DNA of 64,000 bases from Massariosphaeria phaeospora (Eukaryota; Ascomycota; Dothideomycetes; Pleosporales): assembly GCA_011032825.1 (NCBI GenBank), contig JAADJZ010000013.1, positions 1,054,001 through 1,118,000 of the forward strand. The letters are read 5' to 3'. A model generated the notes under the pieces. That model was not told where the DNA came from and ran no database searches. It was given only the letters and a program-made list of their open reading frames with translations. Each line of letters starts with the position of its first letter. The stretch's first letter is position 1. The position numbers and the translations under genes were made by a program. Positions 22,936 through 33,634 of this stretch are shown here, one piece after another.

Positions 22936-23986
22936 TCACGCGCCCTCTCCATTTTGTTTCTTTTCCTCATTCGCGGACGTCGTATTGAATGCCGCCTTGG
23001 GGATCAGCTCTTCGCTCTCACTTGTGGGCTCGATTTCCTTCTTTGGTTGCTCTGAACCTGTGTTGGCGGTCTCCTTTGGCTTGTTGTCGTCTCGGGCAGA
23101 TTCTGGGACCAAGCTGAGATCCCGTTGGCTTTGCTGGTGGATGTGAGGTTTCGATGACGATTGCGGAGCTGGGGCTTCTGCTGCTGGTGTTGAGTCTGGC
23201 GTCGAAGCGCTGTCTTCAGGTGCGATGTCGGCCTCGTCGGTGGTCATATCGTCCTCCTCGTCGCCCTCTAGCTCGGAGCCGTACACTTCCGGATACTCGC
23301 GGAAGCACGTCTGCATGCCCCTGGTATACTGTTAGTAACCAAATGCAACACGATTGCCAAAACACATACTTGAACTTGTCGACGCAATCCATGCCCTTCG
23401 GCTCTTCGGTCGAGTATATAAAGCAGCTAAAGGCTGCCTTGAACTCCTCCCCACAGGGTCCGTCTGCCATCCCGCCTAGACACGGGCAATCCCAGTTGAT
23501 CTCTCCAGTCTCTGGGTTGAATGCGCCTTGTTGACCGGCCCCTTCCTCCTCCTCTGTCGCTTCCGCGCCTGTTGACTCCCTTGCGCCTCTTTGCGCATTC
23601 GCCGTGTTTACTTCTTGTGCTACAGCATCAGCTTCGGCCTTCCGCCGTTCTCGTTCTTGTGCAATAGCTTCGATAGTTGGCAATTTTTCCGCCTCGAGGT
23701 CCGTTTCTGGTAGCGAATGTACAGCGTCTAAACCATCATTAGCTACTGTCGCCACACCAAGTACACAATGCGCCTTACGGCTAGGCTCTTCCGCAAACAC
23801 CTCAGTGTTGTTATAGTAGTATATCACAACTCCTCCAAGTCCCAAACGTGCTGCCAGACTCTTCCAGCTTCTGGACTTCCGTGTTGGGGGAGCTGTGCTG
23901 AGAAATCGTGCTACGGGCGCGCTTGCTCGAGGGAGCGCGCGCAATGCGGATGGTCGCGCAATTACTCGTGAAATCGGTCGGTACAT
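22936..23986 (-). CDS. MIA40: Mitochondrial intermembrane-space import oxidoreductase Mia40
   Basis: Exons 23779-23986, 23370-23727 and 22936-23320 give 316 residues. An Arg/Ser/Ala-rich presequence ([13 protein letters not shown]...) precedes one membrane anchor at about residues 48-58 ([11 protein letters not shown]). The redox-active CPC motif is near residues 150-152 (NWDCPCLGG), followed by the twin CX9C pair ([11 protein letters not shown] and CVDKFKGMQTC) of the CHCH fold. The C-terminal ~100 residues are acidic and low-complexity. Mia40 oxidises small cysteine proteins as they enter the intermembrane space and is itself recycled by Erv1. The first intron (23728-23778) is exactly 51 nt without a stop, so an unspliced version would also read through. 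Confidence 0.95.
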
Positions 23987-24521
23987 GGTGGTGAAAAGAA
24001 AGAAACTGCAATGGCAATGGGAAGAGTGTTGTGATGTCGTCACCAAGATGTCGTTCAAAAACTTGGGCAGATCCGGACCTGCATTGTAGATTTCTAAGCG
24101 GAAAGCTTAGCCGATTCCGGATCACGTGCACGGATATCCCAACATGCTGGAGCCCACTCAGGTGAACTTTTGCAGTGTAGAGAACCACTGAGCTTCTTCT
24201 ACGCGCCTGCTGGGTAGTCTAATATCGAGTCGTTGGTCTTTCGTATGGGCAAATTAGTTCACGTACAGGATAGGGAGACCACCAGGACTACAGCAGACGA
24301 CGTTTTAAAAACACTGTCAATTTTCTCGTGCAAGATAACTAGTATACAGCAAGACGTAGTCCTGCCACTTACTTAAATAAACGGTCAAAAAACTATAATG
24401 CAAAAAGGCTACGGAATGCCTTCATGGTAATGCGCCCTGACACCCCATTGCCGACCCTAGATTTGCCTATTCAAAGTAAGAAGAAACCTGCAGCTCCGGT
24501 GTAACGCCCTCGCATCCGCGT
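23987..24521. other. Spacer MIA40 promoter / RSC8 3' side
   Basis: About 535 bp with no gene recognised. It contains the MIA40 promoter. Confidence 0.5.
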
Positions 24522-26891
24522 CTATATTTCTAACTTGCCAAAGCTGTCTCCGCCCTCGGCTATAGGCTGCACATTCCCGTCGATGCTGTTCCTTTTAACG
24601 CCAAGGCCCTCGTCTCCTTTGCCCACGCCAAAGGTCCTTATCGCCTCCTGCAAGGCATTAACGGCGTCCTCCGGGTTCATAGCACCGGGTAATCCAGCGC
24701 CGCCTAGGTTCCCGCTGATCTTCTTTGTCAGGTCCTCTAAGGCTCTGACGCGTCGCTGAAAGTTGAGCCTGTCTATGAAGACTTGCTGGCGGCGGCGCTG
24801 AACGTCTCGACGCTCCGCGGCAAGAAGTTTCTCGAAGTCGTTGAATTGAGCGAGCTTCAGTTGTAGTTTCTGTAGCTGTAGATTGACTGCACCAGAAACG
24901 AGACGACTGACGTGTCGCTCCTCGTGTGATGCAAGCGCTGAGGAACGGGCCGCAGACAGCGCGAATGGAAGGGTGACCAGAGGGTTACTAGCAGGCGCCG
25001 AGGCTCCCCCTGCGGCATTTCTCGCAGCTACCGTGGTGTCTTGCACGGTATCGACTTCCATAGCGTCCTCATTCTTCACGTCTGAGCTCTCGGCTGGCGT
25101 CTTCTCTTTCTCTTTGCCCTTCTCCGAGCTCGGAGCGGCGTCGACCTTATTGATCTTGTCTTTCAGCATGCGCTGCATCTCAGTAATACTCCTCCCCGAG
25201 GCGATTGCAGCCTCTGTAACGTTTGCCGGGGCCAATCCGGCCAAGAAACTCACTACACTCAAGATCGGATTGTCGGCATGGTAGATAGGCATACGTCCTT
25301 CGCTAAGATACCCAAGGTCTCGAATAAATTTGGACGAAGGTTTCCCTGTGTCCAATTCGGGTATGTCGGCTTCGATATACTTGTCCTCGATCTCGAGTTG
25401 AAGAAACTTCATGACGCATTGCTCGCGGGTCTTCGTCTGAACGTGGTCGGCGACTTTGTTCCAGTCGTCGTCGTTCATCTCTAACCCCTCTAAGAGCAAG
25501 AGCACTTCCTCTTCTGTCCATTTCTCCTCTGGCTCCACTACGGTTGAATAATCATGGTTTTCGACCTTGACAAAGTCCGCTGAGGTGCATGAACTGGAGA
25601 AGTGGATGTCGTAGTAGCACCTTGGGCAGACATCCCGCTTCAATGTATCGGTGGGTTTGACCTGGCCAAGCTGTTCAAGAGGTTTCGTACAGTGGTAATA
25701 CACGCGAGTGCAGTCAATGCCGCAACTATTACAATGGATGACCTTTCGTGGCTCTTTGGAGGCAGCCTCCAAGTCTTTTACGTCCACTGATCCGGAAGCC
25801 CCATTTGATGCTGCTTCCCCATTCGCAGGCTTGTCTTTCGGTTCGGTGGAAGCCTCCTTGCCGTTGGTTTCGTATATGTTGCGCCCGATCAAGGACTTCG
25901 TTTCTGCTTTTGCGATGGGTTGTTGGCTGATCGCTCTCTCGGTTCCAGGATGCGGTTTGCCGTCTGTGGTTTTGGATCCTGGACCAGGCTGGAATGGTAC
26001 AAGGCCGCGAGGTGTGTCTACAGTAACCCGGAAATGGCCAGTCGCCGGCGGGCCTATGTTAGACGGACGTTCCTGCGGGTCAACCTGAGGGCGATGTTAG
26101 TGAATCAATCTGAGAGTTCGTGTGAATCGTCCTACCTGGTAGTTGATCAACCCCCACTGCTCAAGAAACGCATGCACGCGCATGATAGCGCATACATCGC
26201 CTGCCAAGTTACGTCGGCACGCGGTCACTGTGAGATACTCGGAAGGATTGAGTCGGTAGGTGTTGATCATGAAATCTCTATAGTCTCGGTACACGGCAGG
26301 CGTCTTGCTTCGATTCCTCTCGTTGAAAAACTCCGGAAGGGCCTTGCGCTCACGGTGATCAATGAATCGCATATCGAACCACGTTGCGTAACTTGGAACG
26401 ATAGTCGCAAAGGTTTGGGCGACGAGATGCGAACGAGCCGTGGATTCCAATGCCGCTTTTGCAGCCGCATCGGCATCGACGCCTTCAGCGCCCTCGCCGT
26501 TCTTCTCCTTCTTGGCCTCGTCGAGGCCTGTCATCTCTTCATCGTCCTGGCCCTCGGCGTCTTCGGCCTCTGGTCGAGGACCCTGCGGCGCATCTAGTGG
26601 GTTATCGGAGACGGGTGCGGGAGTAGCGGTAGAAGGTTCGCGCGACGATTCTTTCATGTGTGGGCTAATTTCCATGGAGACATCTGATGAGTTAGTCGGT
26701 GAACTGAACGGACCGTCGAATATAGATGTGGGCATGATGCATGGAAAATAGCTGGAGAAGTGAAGTGAGGTGAAGTGAAGTGACATACCTTGATCGGCCA
26801 GAGCGTCAGATTGCGACTGGGACACCGCTTCTGCACCTGCAAAAATGGTGGAGGGGTCCAATGCAGATGCAGCTGTCGCGTCGTCGGCCAT
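24522..26891 (-). CDS. RSC8: RSC/SWI-SNF subunit Rsc8/Swi3 (SMARCC) homologue
   Basis: Exons 26789-26891, 26136-26683 and 24522-26084 give 737 residues. Domains in order: an acidic N terminus; a SWIRM domain at about 120-215 ([60 protein letters not shown]); a ZZ-like zinc finger at about 330-385 ([17 protein letters not shown]); a SANT domain at about 403-450 ([21 protein letters not shown], kept as separate motifs KWTEEEV and [10 protein letters not shown]); and a C-terminal coiled coil at about 610-690. This order defines the Swi3/Rsc8/SMARCC scaffold that dimerises in nucleosome-remodelling complexes. RSC8 is chosen over SWI3 because of the ZZ finger and length. It is divergent from ETF-alpha. 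Intron 1 (105 nt) is 3n and stop-free. Confidence 0.92.
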
Positions 26892-27305
26892 AGCTCGTTG
26901 CTCAGTGCGGGCGGTCGCGATGGACGGGGGCTGGCAGTCGATGCGGTACCGGATTAATCAGGAGGGCGCGTTGATCGCGGACGTGCAGCTGGCGACCGGG
27001 TCGAATTGCACGGTTGCGCCGAGGTGGTGAATCGGGCCTGAGTGAATGTGGGGATGGAGGGGATGCGGTGTGGAGTGGATTGGTGCCGGCGCGTCGACTT
27101 TCGCGATGCTCCCCTAACGTTTTCCAATCGGGGACGGTCACGTGAGGATGCTTGGCAGTGGATAGTGCCGCACAGACAAGGCCGGGTCAAGCCGAGGTCG
27201 TCGCATGCCACCTTGATCTGCGGCAAGCGATTGTCTTGCTTGCTGCCTCTCTCCTCTACTCGACTGGGCATCTATCTGCAGCTTTTCTTTCGTTGGTGCT
27301 CCACC
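26892..27305. other. Bidirectional promoter region RSC8/ETF-alpha
   Basis: About 415 bp between divergent start codons. No specific site could be named. Confidence 0.5.
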
Positions 27306-28459
27306 ATGTTCTCAGTCGCCCGCACGTCAGTCCTCCGGCAAGCACGAACCCAGCTACAATTCTCACCCTCTACCGCGCCACTCCAGCATTCGGCACTTGC
27401 GCGGTTATTATCAACACTAGCGGTGCTCGAACAAAAGGATGGGAAGCTCAATGTCTCGTCTCTCGCCGCTGTGACTGCTGGCGTGAAACTCGGCGGATCA
27501 ATAACGGCTTTTGTCGCGGGGAGTGGGGTGAAGGCAGTGGCCGAGGATGCAGCAAAGGCCAAAGGAATCGAGAAGGTCATATATGTTGAAAACGGAGCAT
27601 ACGAAAAGGTTAGTCAGTTACGACTGCAGAAAGCCCAGGTGCGCTGACGATACTGCCACAGGGCCTCCCTGAGAACTATGCGCCGCTGCTCGTCGAGAAC
27701 ATCAAAAAGGGAGGCTACACACACATCTTCGCAGGCCACTCTGCTTTCGGGAAGAACCTGATGCCTCGCGTTGCGGCTCTCTTGGACAGCCAACAAATTT
27801 CAGATATAACCGAAATCGAAAGTGAAGATAGTGAGTTAGATTAGTCTCACTTATACTCCCGTGATACTAATGCATGCGTAGCATTTGTCCGCCCAATTTA
27901 CGCCGGTAACGCGATCATGACTGTCCAGTCTTCAGATTCCACCAAGATAATTACCGTACGAGGAACCGCGTTTCCCGCTCCCGAAACAGAAGGCGGATCG
28001 GCAACAGTAGAAGAGGGAGTAGATCCGAAGGCAGAATGCCCTACCGAATGGATAGCGGAAGATCTTGCTCAGTCCGACCGACCGGATCTAAGTTCAGCAG
28101 AGAAGGTTGTGTCGGGCGGGCGAGGCCTGAAGTCGAAGGAGGAATTCGATAGGCTGATGCCACCACTAGCAGACGCCCTGGGTGCAGCTATTGGCGCGTC
28201 CAGAGCAGCAGTCGACAGTGGCTTTGCGGACAACAGTCTCCAAGTGGGACAGACCGGAAAGAACGTGGCTCCCCAGCTGTACCTGTGCGCTGGTATCTCA
28301 GGAGCCATCCAACACTTGGCTGGTATGAAAGACAGCAAGGTGATTGCAGCAATAAACAAGGACCCAGAAGCGCCAATCTTCCAGGTGGCGGACGTCGGAC
28401 TCGTGGGCGACCTATTCGAAAAGGTGCCTGAGTTGACCCAGAAGCTCAAATCACAATAA
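27306..28459 (+). CDS. ETFA: Electron transfer flavoprotein alpha subunit
   Basis: Exons 27306-27608, 27662-27830 and 27882-28459 give 349 residues, the usual length. An Arg/Ser/Gln-rich mitochondrial presequence ([16 protein letters not shown]) is followed by the N-terminal ETF domain ([42 protein letters not shown]). The C-terminal FAD-binding domain has [44 protein letters not shown] (as separate motifs) and [23 protein letters not shown]-alpha/beta carries electrons from acyl-CoA and other dehydrogenases in the matrix to ETF-ubiquinone oxidoreductase. The introns are 53 and 51 nt, and the second has a clear TACTAAT branch point. All FAD-binding motifs appear intact. Confidence 0.97.
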
Positions 28460-29356
28460 GTAGTACCGCTTGATGGCTGATTATGTATATATGTAGACTA
28501 TGGAAGCTTCATCGCAGGTAATGCGCAAAGATCACGGTCCCGGTAGTAGAGAGAGACAGAGAGATCAACCCTGGTGCTGTACCGTATACACTTGCTAAAG
28601 AATCCAAGCACTCGCAGGGACAACAGTCAGATAGTTGGACGGATAGGGAAATCAGGGCTATTTAGACTGACAGCAGGAGTTTGATCTCAGCTCTGGACAA
28701 AGCACCCTGCTAGCTCTTAACAAACATTGCAAAGAGAAGGATCGTTTAGGTCAACCACACATGGTCCAATCAGACCATGGTATGCTTCGAAGGCTTAATC
28801 TACGCTAGGTTGATCCCACCACTTCCAAGTTCCACCGCACGCCGCTTTCCTAGTCCCCGCCCTGCCTGCCTAGATAAGCCGGTCCTGCTGTTCAGGTGAT
28901 CTGCTGCAACCGATAAACATGCAGTGCTTCAACGCAGCTCAGTCATCCTCACAGCGCACTTCCTCGAATGGCCTCGTTTCTTTTCCGCCTTGCTATCCTT
29001 TGTTCTCACTAGCGCCGCTTCCTCATCAACATCCATTGTCTCCCGACTACCTAGAATACCTTTGGCCACCTCGAATCCCTTCATCGTCCCGCGATTTTGA
29101 ATCGTCGATTGTTGTATTAAACGGTCTTCAAAGTCGGATCAATAACCATATCTAACTACTTATATGGCCGCTGAGTATCGTAAATACTAGCCAACCCATG
29201 CATGACGATTGCCCTATACACTCGCAATCACCGAACGCTAGTGGTGAACATCTTTTATCCGAGTGGCAAGATAGAGCAAACAAGAGGTGATCGCGAAAGC
29301 TTCGTTAGAATTTAGGACAATCCTCCCTGCTGGCTTTCAGTGGTTTATACGGCAGT
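28460..29356. other. Spacer ETF-alpha / potassium channel
   Basis: About 900 bp. The longest frame (78 codons) has no recognisable feature, so no gene is called. It contains the ETF-alpha 3' end and the channel promoter. Confidence 0.5.
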
Positions 29357-32204
29357 ATGGCATCCCCACCATCAACGCTAGAGGATGTCGCAGAGAGCGT
29401 GAAGAAGCCGCTCGATGCTGAGGCGGACTATTCAACACAGAACGTCCAGTATGACGAACCCGCGCACCCACGCAAGTTAAAGGGCGAGTCGCGACAGAAG
29501 AGTAGGCGGAAGATATGGAAGAAATTCCGCCAAGGCCAGGAAAGGTATGTACTACTGGAATGCATGAGATTAAAGGATGATCTATCACGATTTTATACCA
29601 GACTCCATGCCTTATATATCAAAGGGTATGAAAAATCACATGCTAACTTCTTTACCCCAGTGACTGGTGGTTCGCCTCTACTGGCATTCCGTAAGTTCCA
29701 TCAATACTAAACTGTGAAGAAGGTGTTGACAATATAACTAGACTTCTTGCTGCAACTATCAGTCCTCTTGCTAATGTTCTCTCTATTGCTGCTCTTGTTA
29801 CTTCTTGGAGGCAGCAAATTTATCTTGATAGTGCATTCGTCGCCGAATTCGATGGAAAGCCTTTTGCTGATCCAAGATGGTATGATTCTATCTCTGTAAC
29901 CACCTTCACTAGCGAAACATCGAGCTTGCAGTCTGTACTAACTAGTCAACAGGTGCTACTGGATAAATGTCGCTTCTCTCATCTGTGGATTCTTGGGAAA
30001 TGTATTTCTGTTGTTGAACTTCACGCAGCGAATCCGATATCTTGTTGCATTACCCGCATCGATCATTCTCTGGTACCTCTCCACCGGCTTCGTGAGTACA
30101 TTCTCCTAAAGATAATGCACTGTAGTTTACATGCCCCAAGCCAGTCTCAGCTAACTGCTCATTAGCTCATTGGCATTACCGCTTGTATGCAAATCTACGC
30201 TCCCCCTGACCGCCCTTATCAAACCTACACTCAAGGCTTCTGGTACGGAATCGCTGCCGCAGCCTTGTACCTTATTTGCTCCATGATCCTCATGGTGAAC
30301 ATGCTTGGATACTTTCTGGGACACTACCCTGACACCTTTGAACTCACTGACGCTCAACGCACTCTGATTTTACAGACGATGCTATTCTTCATCTGGCTGG
30401 CTGGAGGAGCCGCTTTGTTTCAGAGGATTGAGACTGATGCGGGCGAAATAGGGTGGGATTTTGTAGATGCTGTGAGTTCACTCTACTTCAGATCTGTATG
30501 GCCGTTTAACGCTCATAGCTCTACTTTTGCGACGTTACTATCCTCACCGTTGGCTTCGGCGACCTCTATCCCACCACTGACCTCGGCCGCGGCATCGTAT
30601 TCCCCTACTCCGTCGGCGGCATCATCATGCTCGGCCTCGTAATCTCCTCCCTCTACAAATTCGTGCGCCAACTAGGCGAGGAAAACATCATCCAGGGCCA
30701 CGTCAAACGCATGCGCGAACGAACCATAGACCGCGCCGTGACCAATTCATTCGACCTGCGCCAACGCGAACACGACGCCCACCGTCTCATCCGCAGAAGC
30801 AAAACCAAAGACGCCCTACACATCAGCGGCCCCTCCAACGCAAGAGCTTTCAGAACCGCCATGGGCAATACAGTCCGCCGCGCCGCAGACCGTACACCTG
30901 GCGTCGCCCTCCCCAAGGCCCTGCAAAAACGCCGTAAACCTCGCCTCCTCCTTCTCCGCGAGGAGAAAGACCGCTTCGACGCGATGCGCAAGATCCAGCA
31001 GCAAACGCGCAAACTGAAACAGTGGTACGCGCTCACCTTCTCCATCCTCGCCTTCGCCATCCTCTGGTGCGTCGGCGCCGCCGTCTTCTGGCGCGCCGAG
31101 TCCAGCACCCAGGATATGACGTACTTCCGCGCCCTGTACTTCTGCTACATCTCGCTGCTGACCATCGGCTACGGCGACATGAGCCCGAAGAGCAACGCCG
31201 GACGCTGCTTCTTCGTCGTGTGGAGCCTGATCGCCGTGCCGACAATGACCATCTTGATCAGCGACCTCGGCGACACGGTGATTGCGAAGTTCAAGCAGTG
31301 GTCGAGCGATCTCGCCGACTTTACCGTGCTGCCGAAGAACGGCGTCTGGCGCGTCTTGTTCGACAGGTACCCGTGGCTGCTGGGCTGGCTGCAGCAGAGG
31401 CTGGCGGAGCGCGCGGCGAGGAGGAGGGTGGAGAGGGGGTTTGAGACGGCGGATCCGGAGGCGGACGGCGAGGCGGAACCGGACATTTCTCTACCCACGG
31501 CTCAACCTCTAGCGACATCTACATCTACATCTGCCGACATGGAACCTTCGTCCCTGGCGCCCCTCACACGCACAAACCTCGTCCTGCACCTCGTGCTCGG
31601 CATCCGCAAAGTGTCCGCCGACCTGCGTCTGCCGCACCCGAAACGCTACACGTACGAAGAATGGCTCGAGTTCACGCGGCTGATCCGGTTTTCGAAGTGT
31701 ACCACGCATGCAGATGGCGGGAGCCCAGCGGACGAAGCCAGACGAACAGGGTGCGAGGACGACTCTGGCGACCAACCTCCGCGCTCCAACAACCCTGGAG
31801 ATACAATCCCAGCCCGCTCGTCCGCAGCTACAGACCCCCCTACCACTACCACTACCGCAGAAGAAACAGACGCCGGCCCCATCGCCGTGCTGGCAGACTG
31901 GGACTGGATTGGCGAGGACAGCCCGCTGGTGAGTGGCCTGGCGGAGAGCGAGTGGTTGCTCGGCAGGCTGATTGATACGTTGTTGAGGTTGGCGCGGCGG
32001 GGGCAGTGGGAGCGCGAGTGGAGGGGGAAGCGGGAGCGGGAGCGGGAGCGAGAGCGGGAAGGGGGCAGAGATAGGGGGGAAGAGAAAGAGGAGGAGAAGG
32101 GGAGGGAGATGGTGGGTGAGGGCTGGGGGCAAGGGACGGATGGGATGGGGAGTGTGTTGCGGGGACAAGCGGTGGAGCGGCGGCGACGGCGGAAGTCGGT
32201 GTAG
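29357..32204 (+). CDS. TOK1: TOK-type two-pore outward-rectifier K+ channel
   Basis: Exons 29357-29544, 29661-29690, 29742-29879, 29953-30091, 30166-30471 and 30519-32204 give 828 residues. The N terminus is cytosolic and basic. Four membrane segments in exons 3-5 precede the first pore unit, whose filter reads TVGFGD. After a ~120-residue loop the second pore unit has filter TIGYGD, followed by the last membrane helix (VPTMTILISDLGDTVI). Eight membrane spans with two pore loops is the TOK layout unique to fungi. Such channels release K+ on depolarisation. The ~330-residue tail is disordered and ends in an Arg/Glu repeat (RERERERERE). Exons 1-4 are AT-richer than exon 6, which is strongly GC-rich at third positions. 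Confidence 0.92.
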
Positions 32205-32264
32205 TGGATGGGTGGATGCTAATGAGGGGCGTAAAGGTTAGTCCGGGGTTTCAAAGTATTACTA

Positions 32265-32300
32265 TTCATCTATTCATCTATTCATCTATTCATTTATTCA
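32265..32300. repeat. TTCATCTAT 9-bp tandem repeat
   Basis: Four near-identical copies just downstream of the potassium channel stop codon. Confidence 0.7.
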
Positions 32301-32693
32301 TCTACTCATGAACCGACCTAAACTAAACCAAACCAAACCAAACCAGACCAGACCAGGAGACACTATGCCACACCACACCGTACCAACCCAACCGCGCCAT
32401 CTATCCACTTTCACACTTTCCAAGCACGTTTATCTCACTCATCCCAAGCTCCAAGGGTGTTTGGTTTGGCTCCCTGCAACGACTTACCCACTCACTCCCT
32501 CCTATTTCCTTCGATGCTAACAAACGGAGAAGATACTTCATACCTACCTACTCTCCAGCCTTTCCCTTCCGTCCTACACGATCCAACACAACGCAACAAC
32601 ATGATGCACAGACCTACATGCCTACCTAGCTAGCTACCAACATTTGTACTGTTAAGACAAGGCAACTACATATCCATCTAACAGGCGTACAAA

Positions 32694-32695
<2 letters not shown>

Positions 32696-32726
<31 letters not shown>

Positions 32727-32730
32727 ACAC
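32696..32730. repeat. ACGACA hexamer tandem repeat
   Basis: About five copies of ACGACA/ACAACG. Confidence 0.75.
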
Positions 32731-32925
32731 GATAACGAGAAAACGAGTAACAACGCCGGGTAGCTAGACAGACAGCCGCTGCGTCTAGCGCTAATAGAGC
32801 CTAGTTAGATAGACATATAGTGTATAGAATGAAATAGAGGTAAGTAGAGAGGGTATAAGTACGAGTAGGTAGATGTTTTGGCCTGTGTGAGAGAGAGATG
32901 CGAAGACTACTATAACGCGACAAAA

Positions 32926-32947
32926 CAGCTCAGCTCAGCTCAGCTCG
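32926..32947. repeat. AGCTC pentamer array
   Basis: Four consecutive copies of CAGCT. It has the same 5-bp period as the AACTG arrays. Confidence 0.75.
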
Positions 32948-33055
32948 CTAATTTCTACCGCTAGAAAAAAACAAAGCTTTGTGTATTTAAATGCATGGAT
33001 AGTATAACCTGCTACCAAGTAGTAGATAAAAAGTAGAGTAAGAATATTGGTAGTT

Positions 33056-33150
33056 TAGCTTAGCTTAGCTTAATAGACACTGCACTGAACGGAACTGAAC
33101 TGATTAAAATAAGACTGAACTGCACTACACTGCACTGAACCGCACTGCAA
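33056..33150. repeat. AGCTT and AACTG pentamer patches
   Basis: TAGCT repeated about three times, followed within 20 bp by several imperfect ACTGA/ACTGC units. Confidence 0.6.
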
Positions 33151-33634
33151 TAATTAAACTATACTAGACCAAACCACCCCATCCACATGCCATCCACATG
33201 CCATCCACTCAACCGGAACAGCACAGCACCGACTCGACTCGACACGACCCGGATATCAAGAAAAAAGAAAAAGGAGAAAAAAGTAAAAAGGGGGAGCGAT
33301 CCCAACCCATCCCAGCCTCGTTTTACCCCCGCCCCAAGACGCCGAACCCATACCTGCACACTCAATCAAGTACGCGGATGAGGCTGGAGCTATTTGAACT
33401 CCAGACGACGCCAAGTGTGGTGGGTGGGCGGGCGGGTAGTAAAGTAGTTGGATATGTAAGTAGTACAACCGCGACAGACAGACAGAGACAAGGCAAACAG
33501 ACCGGACTGTGCAGCCGCGAAAACATCATCAAGACGAGCGAACGAGCCAACGAACGCACGAACGCGCAAGCAACCCACTCAACTCAACCCGACTCCTCGA
33601 CCTCAACCCCCCAGGCCCCAACACAACCCCCCCA

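Larger units (their letters stand above)
32205..33634. other. 1.4-kb repeat-rich spacer
   Basis: No gene was recognised. It holds a 9-bp unit array TTCATCTAT (about 32265-32300), an ACGACA hexamer array (about 32696-32730), AGCTC and AGCTT pentamer arrays (32926-32947, 33056-33072) and AACTG-like units (33080-33150). Confidence 0.6.

Noticed and set aside
31022..31444. Arg/His-rich 140-codon frame inside the potassium channel
   Set aside because: Alternate-frame reading of the pore-domain exon.
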